From: Thermodesulfobacteriota bacterium | GTDB taxonomy: Bacteria > Desulfobacterota > Desulfocorpusculales > Desulfocorpusculum | Direction: 5' to 3' | NCBI GenBank assembly: GCA_028275295.1 | Contig: JAPWUY010000111.1 | Span: 1-6,507 of the forward strand | DNA: 6,507 nt | Part shown: positions 1 through 5,609 of the stretch, in pieces | How positions within the stretch are numbered: position 1 is the stretch's first letter | Layout: every line of letters starts with the position of its first letter | The notes under the pieces: generated by a model | What the model was told of the DNA's origin: nothing | Database searches by the model: none | Seen by the model: the letters and a program-made list of their open reading frames with translations, nothing else | Program-made: the position numbers and the translations under genes

Positions 1-416
1 CGTACATGAGCCCGATCAAAGCGCTGGGTCAACCCAAATCCACCGCCCATAATCCACCACCAAGCCGCATTCTGCCCAAACTTCCCCGAGGGCAACGGAC
101 CCCCTGCCAGGTCCTCCTTCATCACCAAATGCGCTTCCTCACTCTTCCCACAATGCTTATAAAACACCCAATCAATGTTCTTCACAATCCCAAATACCTT
201 GTGACGCTGACCCCTCAACTCCACAGTCGGAAATGGAAAACTGCGCTGAATCCCTATCCCAGGCAGCTCCAACTGCCTCAGTGGCTCCCCCGCAGCCAAA
301 TACCGATATACCGGCCCCTTCTTGCTGCGCCCAATCTCATTGGGCACGAAACACACCTCCGCCCACTGCCTATCCGTCTCAACATACTGCCCATCCCCCT
401 TGGCCTGGTCTACAAT
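1..416 (-). pseudogene. IS1380-like transposase remnant, truncated and internally deleted
   Basis: The minus strand is open from 416 to the left edge and encodes the C-terminal half of a DDE transposase of the IS1380 type. Recognisable pieces are FPFPTVELRGQRHKVFGIV, then CGKSEEAHLVMKEDLAGG, then LPSGKFGQNAAWWWIM, which in intact relatives form one conserved block. It is broken in three ways. A TAA at 417-419 precedes the homology and the N-terminal half is absent. About eight residues seem to be missing between NIDW and the YKHCGKSEE block, where relatives, from memory, read roughly DW-GEELI-WH-CGKSEE. After AAWWWIM the sequence becomes unlike the family. No start codon, ribosome binding site or clear terminal inverted repeat is visible. 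I infer an inactive relic of an insertion. Family assignment is from motif recall and is fairly secure; the exact IS name is not known. Confidence 0.75.
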
Positions 417-530
417 TTAATTGGACACTGGTCACGGGCATAGTCAGGTAGGTCAGCGGAGTCAGAGGGTGTGGGGATGAAGGAGGGAGGAAGGGAGGTG
501 GAAGTAGTGGCTTAAGCTTTAGCCTCTTGT

Positions 531-613
531 GCGAAGGCCGATCCGAATGGGGGGGGCAGTGAGGTCGCGGAGGGCTCCCCACGCCCCCGAAGGATGGAAG
601 GCATGGGCTTCGC
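531..613. repeat. Long GC-rich imperfect hairpin, possible structured RNA
   Basis: Nested complementary blocks fold this stretch into one extended imperfect stem. GCGAAG (531-536) pairs with CTTCGC (608-613), GCC (537-539) with GGC (600-602) and ATCC (541-544) with GGAT (592-595). GGGGGC (552-557) pairs with GCCCCC (583-588) and GTG (559-561) with CAC (580-582), with a small GC-rich tip. The order of the pairs is consistent and the interruptions are small internal loops, so this is unlikely to be chance pairing of isolated words. I do not recognise an RNA family, and neither strand is favoured. It could be a non-coding RNA, a small inverted-repeat element or an end structure of the decayed transposon. 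Confidence 0.4.
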
Positions 614-679
614 CGAGGCATATCTCCTTTTTGGGCTGCAAGCAACGCACCTACACATCCCGGATAACAACATGCCTGG

Positions 680-740
680 AAAAAAGCACGGCCCTCCAAC
701 GGAGACACGCAGAGCACATCCCTCTAGGGCAAGAGGTGCT
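680..740 (-). terminator. Candidate terminator of the minus-strand AAA+/TraB-like operon
   Basis: On the minus strand, about 45 bases after the stop of the TraB-like gene, AGCAC (740-736) and GCCCT can pair with AGGGC and GTGCT. A small CTCC-GTT-GGAG hairpin sits between them, and a run of six T (plus-strand A 680-685) follows directly. The T run and closing pairs fit an intrinsic terminator, but the stem is interrupted and branched, so it is less convincing than the terminator at 3762-3802. Confidence 0.35.
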
Positions 741-785
741 AGCTTTCCTACATATGGGACACAGGACTCGGGAGGCGGACCGAGG

Positions 786-2834
786 TCATTCCTTGTGGAT
801 ATATTCCTTGGCTATTGTCCTTTTGTCGTAGCCTGAAAGGACGTGGAAGACCCTCAGTTTCCTCAGGGTCGATGAGGAAAACTGACCGATGGGGATGTAA
901 ATGATCCTGCATCCCATCTTCGCCGCCAGGCTGTGAAGCCAAGCCCTGGGCGGCCTCGAAGCCACGTAAACCACATTGGGCTCCAAGGTATAGTCCAGAG
1001 CCGCGACCAGGAGGATTTCGGGCTTCGACTCAAGGATCCTGTAAGCTGGATCCCTCCATATATCCGCCATGCGCCTCGGAGGATAGGTCATGACGAAACC
1101 ACCATATTCGCACCGGCTTATTCCAGGCCCCACAATATTCTCCCCGAGGGGGGTCGAGTAGAACGCCATATCCGACTCCTGGTCGTGCTCCCCGTGCCAG
1201 GTCATGCGATAGGGATACTTCTCGCCTGTCTCATCGGGGTCGAAGATCACCACCACTGCTCCGACCCCCCCTCTGACCTTCCTCAGGTCTCTCACATAGA
1301 TTCTCCCTTCATGCCAGTTCCTCAGGGTCTCGCGAATGTCTATCCCGTCCAAAAGGGAACTGGTGAAAGGCTCCACACGACTCCTCTCCTCCGAGAGAAG
1401 CCTCACCCCCTTCTCCTTCAAGTACGAGCCGAACCTCTCGATGAGTATATCCTCCGGAGGATAGGAGCAAAGGGCATCTCCCCGGAAGGCCTCGGCCCAC
1501 TCGCCAGGCCTCGACTCCTTTCTTCTCTTTCTCACCGGGAAGGGAACAGCCCTCCTTTTCTTGAAAAGCCTTGGTCTTATCCGCAATCTCCTCACTCCCA
1601 ACCAGAGATCCTCCCCGGTTATCCTGGTTGTGGGAAGATCTTCGGCAAGCTCCTTCTGCCACGGATAAGTGCACCCAAGCTCCCACAGCTCATACGCGAA
1701 GTTCTCGTCAACGCACGCTTTGGCCGAAGCCACCCATTGGAAGAAATCCGGGACCAATCTCCCATCCACGAGGGCGTAGTTCCTCGCAAATCTCATGAGG
1801 GTATGAACCTGCCATCGCTCGGGAAGAGACCCATATTTTAGCTTGTATATCCTGCATGTCCTCTGGAGCCACCTCCACATGGCCATCTGCCTGTCCATGG
1901 GTACCATGTGGCCCTCTCGGAGAGGTAGGGGCGCCCCGGCCTCCAGGATCTCCTGGAAGTTCATGGCCGCATCCCCAAGCCCCTCCCTTGGAAAGTGGCA
2001 TCTTCTGGCACACCAGACCAAGGCATCATTCCTCAACTTCGCCTCATCGCGGATCCTCTCCGCTCCTCCGTCAAGGACTCTGAGATTCCCGGCCGGCCTC
2101 CCCACCGAGTCGAGAGGCTCCTCTGGAGGCTCAGGGGGAAGACCTTTCCTTCTCAGCTCGAACATGGCATGGAAGATAGGGGGTTCAGAGAGGATCTCTG
2201 CCATGGAGTCAGGGTGAAGATGAAAGACCTGGACTGCCTTCCTCTCCCTTCTGTCCATGGGCTCCGCAAGTGGCCCCTTGAGATCGGCCATTATCCTCTG
2301 GGCATGTGCCATTCCACAAATGAGGACAACCGGCGAGGCCTCACAGAGAAGTCTCCTCACCCTGAAGGCCATTCCCCTCTCCCTCAGCCTGTCGAGGGGG
2401 CTCGCCCTGTCCAAGAGATCGCTTTCCGTGACCTTCCTGAAATATGCCTCATGGCCAATGCGAGCTGCGGCATATGGATCAGGGAGCCTTTCCTGCCACA
2501 TAAGGGGGGCATCTATATCCACATCCACGCACGAGACCTTGATCCCTTTCTCCAGCGCCCACCTCACCCCCTCAACCAGGGGATCTGCTGGGGCGATGGG
2601 GATGTAAAGGGGCTCTCCCCTCGAGGACTCGTAGAGTATGACGCTCACCTTGGGCAGTCTTGCAACCGCTCTCAGAACATATTCCTCAAGGGAGGCTGGG
2701 AGCTCGACAGCCACTGCCTTGGGCCTTATTTCCTCGAGGCCGAGACGCACCGCCTCCGCGAACTCAAGCCTCTCGTGGAGAACCGGAAGGATGTAAAGGC
2801 CTTCGTCTCTCAAGGCGAACCATTCTCTGCCCAT
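786..2834 (-). CDS. Large protein with TraB/ChaN-like N-terminal region, partner of MoxR-type ATPase
   Basis: The product is 682 residues from the ATG at 2834. The N-terminal region resembles TraB/PrgY/ChaN-like (Tiki-superfamily) proteins. It has a strand LYILPVLH (about 14-20), RPKAVAVELP (about 37-46) matching the family's 'xPDVVAVEL' strand, and GMAH (about 174-177) in VVLICGMAHAQRI, matching a GxxH motif. Some families of this fold are encoded beside MoxR ATPases, which supports the assignment. A strongly basic linker (about 418-440) leads to a C-terminal region of about 240 residues. That region is rich in conserved-looking polar and aromatic patches such as YRMTWHGEHDQESDMAFY and GPGISRCEYGGF, and I do not recognise it. 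No signal peptide or membrane helix is evident, so it is probably cytoplasmic. I chose the ATG because GAGG lies five bases upstream; a GTG at 2867 would add 11 residues. It follows the ATPase gene by 48 bases (15 with the GTG) and is surely co-transcribed with it. Its biochemical function is unknown. Confidence 0.8.
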   Translation of the reverse strand: MGREWFALRDEGLYILPVLHERLEFAEAVRLGLEEIRPKAVAVELPASLEEYVLRAVARLPKVSVILYESSRGEPLYIPIAPADPLVEGVRWALEKGIKVSCVDVDIDAPLMWQERLPDPYAAARIGHEAYFRKVTESDLLDRASPLDRLRERGMAFRVRRLLCEASPVVLICGMAHAQRIMADLKGPLAEPMDRRERKAVQVFHLHPDSMAEILSEPPIFHAMFELRRKGLPPEPPEEPLDSVGRPAGNLRVLDGGAERIRDEAKLRNDALVWCARRCHFPREGLGDAAMNFQEILEAGAPLPLREGHMVPMDRQMAMWRWLQRTCRIYKLKYGSLPERWQVHTLMRFARNYALVDGRLVPDFFQWVASAKACVDENFAYELWELGCTYPWQKELAEDLPTTRITGEDLWLGVRRLRIRPRLFKKRRAVPFPVRKRRKESRPGEWAEAFRGDALCSYPPEDILIERFGSYLKEKGVRLLSEERSRVEPFTSSLLDGIDIRETLRNWHEGRIYVRDLRKVRGGVGAVVVIFDPDETGEKYPYRMTWHGEHDQESDMAFYSTPLGENIVGPGISRCEYGGFVMTYPPRRMADIWRDPAYRILESKPEILLVAALDYTLEPNVVYVASRPPRAWLHSLAAKMGCRIIYIPIGQFSSSTLRKLRVFHVLSGYDKRTIAKEYIHKE

Positions 2835-2882
2835 CTTCCCCTCGGCTAACGCTCCTGGGTCCGCCACTGGGCCTTTTCCCGT

Positions 2883-3719
2883 TCACTTCTCCAGGTAGTG
2901 AAATGCCTCTTCGCCGAGAATCATCCTCACTCCCTCCCTCAGGGCCCACCTCATGTCCTTCCTCGAAGATTGCCTGAGGAGTTTCACTGCATAGCGGGCT
3001 ATGTTTATGCCATCTCTCACCGTATAGCGCTCGTCTGCTTGGTGCGCCCTCTGGAGAAAGTCCACCACGTATCTCAATATTTCTTCCTCGCAAAAAGGGA
3101 GATTCTCCCTCAGTATCCTGAGCTCCTCCTCCCTTTCCGGAAAATCCACCAGAATTTGGGGCTGAAGCCTCGAGTGGATGTACTCGGGGAGCTCGTAGGT
3201 GCTCGCATCCTCGTTGAGGGTAGCCACGAAACGGAAATCCGGATGGGCCTTTATCTTGAGGCCAGTCACTATGGACTCTATGTATCGCCTATGGTCCAAC
3301 AAGGGAGCTAGGGATGCCCAGGCCTTCTCGCTCATACGATTGCCCTCATCCAACACGCATACTCCCCCCCTTATCATGGCCGTGACGAGGGGACTTGCCA
3401 CATACTGGATCTTGGCATCTGGGGATATTACGGGTGTGATGAGAAGATCCTCGGGACGGGTATCCATGGTAGCTTGAAAAATGTATACCTCTTTCCCCAG
3501 AAACTTTCCCGCAGCGTAGGCGAGGGTCGTCTTCCCGACCCCTGGTTTGCCCACCAACCTGGGGTTCATGGGGATATCGTCCGGCTCTACGACCATCCAT
3601 GCCGCAAGAAGCTGCTTCCAGCACTCCTGTTGTCCCACCCATTTCATGGGAAATTCGTCAGGGTGGGAAAGATGCAGTTCCACACCCTCTATGACGATCA
3701 CATCCTGTTTGGCAGCCAA
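2883..3719 (-). CDS. MoxR-type AAA+ ATPase
   Basis: This is a 278-residue AAA+ ATPase of the MoxR/dynein-related class. Visible motifs are Walker A GKPGVGKT (57-64), Walker B VCVLDE (120-125), sensor 1 Asn in FVATLNED (169), and a likely arginine finger in HSRLQPQ (184). A helical lid follows, with VRDGINIARYA as the likely sensor 2 region. MoxR ATPases act as chaperone-like motors that remodel or activate a partner, often a von Willebrand factor A protein encoded next door. Here the immediate partner is instead the TraB-like protein, and no VWA gene is seen. The start is an unusual TTG at 3719. It is strongly supported by AGGAGGTGG ending four bases upstream, and the homologous region begins soon after. 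The gene lies about 43 bases beyond the terminator of the kinase-like gene. The target of the motor cannot be told from sequence. Confidence 0.9.
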   Translation of the reverse strand: MAAKQDVIVIEGVELHLSHPDEFPMKWVGQQECWKQLLAAWMVVEPDDIPMNPRLVGKPGVGKTTLAYAAGKFLGKEVYIFQATMDTRPEDLLITPVISPDAKIQYVASPLVTAMIRGGVCVLDEGNRMSEKAWASLAPLLDHRRYIESIVTGLKIKAHPDFRFVATLNEDASTYELPEYIHSRLQPQILVDFPEREEELRILRENLPFCEEEILRYVVDFLQRAHQADERYTVRDGINIARYAVKLLRQSSRKDMRWALREGVRMILGEEAFHYLEK

Positions 3720-3726
3720 AAGACCA

Positions 3727-3734
3727 CCTCCTCT
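3727..3734 (-). promoter_or_regulatory. Strong ribosome binding site that fixes the TTG start of the ATPase
   Basis: On the minus strand the bases before the TTG at 3719 read GAGGAGGTGGTCTT. This is nearly a full anti-16S match at ideal spacing. It is the reason for accepting a rare TTG start over any internal ATG, such as Met25. Confidence 0.75.
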
Positions 3735-3761
3735 TCACCTCATTAGAAGTTCCTAGACCAG

Positions 3762-3802
3762 AAAAAGGGGCTCAAGCCGCGGAAGGCCTCAACCTGAGCC
3801 CC
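3762..3802 (-). terminator. Rho-independent terminator after the kinase-BON gene
   Basis: On the minus strand, GGGGCTCA (3802-3795) pairs perfectly with TGAGCCCC (3774-3767). An inner GGC/GCC helix (3787-3785 with 3778-3776) continues the stem, and TTTTT (plus A 3762-3766) follows immediately. It lies about 207 bases after the stop of the kinase-like gene and close before the ATPase gene. On the plus strand no T run follows the stem, so it acts for minus-strand transcripts only. Confidence 0.8.
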
Positions 3803-4009
3803 ACTAGGGACTCATCCATGAGGGCCCGTGCCCGAGACCCCTCTCCCCAGATCCCGAGGTATTCGGGCCTCCTCTGGACGCCCTATCTTCTTCCTCCCGT
3901 ATTCTCATCCGTCACCTGCTTCTCCCCTTTGGTCCACCTGCTTTTGCGCTATTCTCGACAATCTAGACCTCTCGGTCTCACGAGCCTCATTTCCCCCAAG
4001 GGCCTCAGC

Positions 4010-4816
4010 TCAAGGCCTGAGTCTATTGACTATGGTCCTCACCCCTTTTACCATCCTCACAGTGTTCTCGATGAGGGGCTTGTCCTTTGGCTCGAGAAGC
4101 TTTCCCTCCAGCACAACGACACCGTTTTCTTCGCAACGCACGCTCACAGAACTGGGGCAGGTTATTTCCGGATGCCTTATGAGACTCTCCCTTATGGCTT
4201 TGGCCAATCTATAGCGTTGAAGAAGGCCCTTTGCCTCGTCTTTCTTCTCAGACCACGGGATCTGCTTGAATGAATTGAGAAGGATCTTGACCGCTGTCCC
4301 CTGGTCCAAAAGGCCAGTGTTAAGAACCAGGTGGTACTGGAGAGGATCAGCCCAATCCACCCCGAAGGCCTGGCGCACGAATTCTCCCCTCTCCTGATCA
4401 ACCTCCTTGATCCTCCTTCTAGCTTGGGCCTCGCTATCTCCGAACCTCTCCATAACCGCCTTTATCCTCACAGCCAAAGGAGCGTCCACCCTCACATGGA
4501 AGGCCGTAGAGAGCTCCCTCAATATGGCCTGGCTTCCCCTTCCAATGATGACCACATTGTCCTTTTCCGCCTCATCGCATATGGCCTCATGGAGAAATGC
4601 GAGGAACTCCTTGGGCCTGTCCCTGAAAAGGGTATCGAAGAGGGGAAGACCCTTCTCATCAAGGACCTCCAGCTCGGCCTTGAGATATTTCCTCTCCCTC
4701 GCCAGCTTCACGAGCTCATCCCTGTCGAAATACCTGTACCTGAGCCTCTTTGCCAGCTCTTTCCCAATGGCAGCACCACCACTACCCAAGGTCCTCGAGA
4801 TCGTTATGACCGGCAT
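4010..4816 (-). CDS. Cytidylate-kinase-like protein with C-terminal BON domain
   Basis: The product is 268 residues. Residues 1 to about 190 match the cytidylate kinase-like family. Evidence is the N-terminal strand and P-loop-like VITISRTLGSGGAAIGKELA (relatives: SREFGSGG), then YFDRDEL, VVIIGRGSQAIL (about 88-99), FHVRVDAPLAVRI (about 106-118) and the arginine-rich QARRRIKEVDQER (131-143). These proteins resemble CMP/dCMP kinases, but many are not proven to act on CMP. Residues about 203-268 form a BON domain (LAKAIRESLI..., then VVVLEGKLLEPKDK, ending VKGVRTIVNRL), a small alpha/beta module usually linked to membrane or ligand binding. No signal peptide is seen, so both domains should be cytoplasmic. 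The ATG is preceded by GGGAGGTG at good spacing. A promoter with a perfect TATAAT lies about 75 bases upstream and a terminator lies downstream. The substrate is unknown; a BON domain suggests sensing or localisation. Confidence 0.88.
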   Translation of the reverse strand: MPVITISRTLGSGGAAIGKELAKRLRYRYFDRDELVKLARERKYLKAELEVLDEKGLPLFDTLFRDRPKEFLAFLHEAICDEAEKDNVVIIGRGSQAILRELSTAFHVRVDAPLAVRIKAVMERFGDSEAQARRRIKEVDQERGEFVRQAFGVDWADPLQYHLVLNTGLLDQGTAVKILLNSFKQIPWSEKKDEAKGLLQRYRLAKAIRESLIRHPEITCPSSVSVRCEENGVVVLEGKLLEPKDKPLIENTVRMVKGVRTIVNRLRP

Positions 4817-4891
4817 GGATCACCTCCCCAAGTAGTCTCCCCTCCTTTCAGCCCAAGCTGAGCCCGTAGCCCCCTTTTCCCAGTTGAAACA

Positions 4892-4920
4892 ATTATATAC
4901 TCAAAGAGCGTTTTTGGCAC
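4892..4920 (-). promoter_or_regulatory. Sigma-70-type promoter for the kinase-BON gene
   Basis: On the minus strand a perfect -10 TATAAT (4897-4892) lies 17 bases after GTGCCA (4920-4915), which matches four of six bases of the -35 consensus. It sits in the AT-rich part of the divergent intergenic region. It would give a leader of about 70 bases ending in the strong ribosome binding site before 4816. Confidence 0.55.
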
Positions 4921-4930
4921 GCTTCTTTGG
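4903..4930 (+). promoter_or_regulatory. Candidate control site for the archease-rtcB operon (sigma-54 -24-like box inside an inverted repeat)
   Basis: TTGGCACG at 4914-4921 equals the -24 half of a sigma-54 promoter. The -12 half is poor: TTTGG where TTGCW is expected. The box is framed by AAAGAGCG (4903-4910) and CGCTTCTTT (4921-4929), an inverted repeat with one extra base. In E. coli, rtcBA is transcribed by sigma-54 RNA polymerase with RtcR, which makes the match interesting. However, the same bases form the -35 of the divergent promoter. An AT-rich TTATATTATTAG stretch at 4944-4955 could alternatively hold a sigma-70 -10 for the plus strand. Confidence 0.3.
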
Positions 4931-5000
4931 GATCGCACAACTTGGGCGAAGCATTATATTATTAGAGGGTCAAAACTGAGATTCGGGAGATGGATCGAGA

Positions 5001-5417
5001 GTGAGAGGATACGAGACCTTTCCTCACACAGGTGATCTGGCCCTCCTCGTAAGGGGAAGGGACCTCAGGGAGCTCTTTCTCAACGGGGCGATGGGGCTTT
5101 TTTCCGTCATAACTGACAGGCGGAGGATAAGAAGGAGACTCAAGAAAGAAGTGGCCCTTTCCGATCAAGCAAGGGAGACCTTGCTTGTCCAGTGGATGGG
5201 CGAGCTTCTCTTCCTTTACGATGCGAGAGGGTTGCTCTTCAGGTCATTCAATATAGAGGAGATAACCGAAACCTCGATCAAGGCCTCGGCCCTGGGTGAG
5301 CCGTTCGATGAGGGGCGGCACCCCTTGAAGACTCAGGTAAAGGCCGTGACTTACCACGGGATAAAGATAGAGGAGCGAGGAGGGATCTTGAGGGCACTTG
5401 TGGTACTCGACATTTAG
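5001..5417 (+). CDS. Archease, activator of the RtcB RNA ligase
   Basis: The product is 138 residues, the usual length for archease. Family hallmarks are the N-terminal FPHTGDLALLVRG with HTGD (9-12), then LRELFLNGAMGLFSVI (22-37) and LLVQWMGELLFLYD (61-74). The C-terminal KAVTYHGIKI (114-123) and terminal VVLDI follow. Asp12 and Asp137 are at the positions of acidic residues conserved in archeases. Archease speeds the guanylylation of RtcB and allows multiple turnover, so its place upstream of rtcB is expected. The start is the GTG at 5001: an in-frame TGA lies at 4977 and no other start is available between. GGGAG (4985-4989) is the likely, rather distant, ribosome binding site. A tiny ATG frame, MDRE, begins at 4990 and its TGA overlaps this GTG. 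The upstream region is shared with the divergent kinase-like gene. Confidence 0.93.
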   Translation: MRGYETFPHTGDLALLVRGRDLRELFLNGAMGLFSVITDRRRIRRRLKKEVALSDQARETLLVQWMGELLFLYDARGLLFRSFNIEEITETSIKASALGEPFDEGRHPLKTQVKAVTYHGIKIEERGGILRALVVLDI

Positions 5418-5458
5418 CCTCGAGGACCCGATTTGGAAGTGTGCCCCTAGGAGAGGAC

Positions 5459-5593
5459 ATGAGGGACCCAAGGCCTCGGGATGTGTCCCCTGGAGGTATA
5501 GGTGAGCAAGGGATATCCAAGGAGCCTGGGGCTCCAGAGCTGAGGTTTGATTCGGCCTTCACGGATGGGCCCCATTTGGGCTCAACCCCATGA
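5459..5593 (+). CDS. Possible 44-residue small ORF between archease and rtcB
   Basis: This ATG frame is preceded by AGGAG at five bases spacing and starts 41 bases after the archease stop. It ends with a TGA at 5591-5593, just before the ribosome binding site of rtcB. That layout suits a co-translated small gene. The product (begins [13 protein letters not shown], ends DGPHLGSTP) is polar and rich in Pro and Gly, with no membrane segment or family I recognise. A perfect hairpin, GGAGCC-TGG-GGCTCC, lies inside it at 5521-5535. It could equally be an untranslated spacer, since its composition does not look strongly protein-like. Confidence 0.35.
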   Translation: MRDPRPRDVSPGGIGEQGISKEPGAPELRFDSAFTDGPHLGSTP

Positions 5594-5609
5594 GGAAGGA
5601 GGGAAAGAA

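Larger units (their letters stand above)
417..785. other. Gene-free region between transposon relic and TraB-like gene
   Basis: No credible gene is seen on either strand across about 370 bases. The short open frames here lack ribosome binding sites and recognisable homology. The stretch contains an imperfect palindrome GGCTTAAGCTTTAGCC near 510-525, a long GC-rich hairpin (531-613) and a candidate terminator for the minus-strand genes (680-740). Being next to a transposase relic, it may be partly decayed mobile DNA. Confidence 0.6.

Noticed and set aside
531..613. 6S RNA, SRP RNA, RNase P RNA or tRNA in the GC-rich hairpin
   Set aside because: I could not find the conserved SRP tip, the RNase P core motifs or a tRNA T-arm, and resemblance to 6S RNA was too vague to support.
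933..2849. Long plus-strand open frames (933-1841 and 1995-2849)
   Set aside because: They are antisense shadows of the TraB-like gene. Their translations are rich in Pro, His, Ser and Arg without domain patterns, and no good ribosome binding sites are seen.
5547..5609. Upstream TTG start for RtcB adding 21 residues
   Set aside because: There is no ribosome binding site before it, the extra residues do not resemble RtcB N-termini, and the ATG at 5610 has AAGGAGGG at good spacing.
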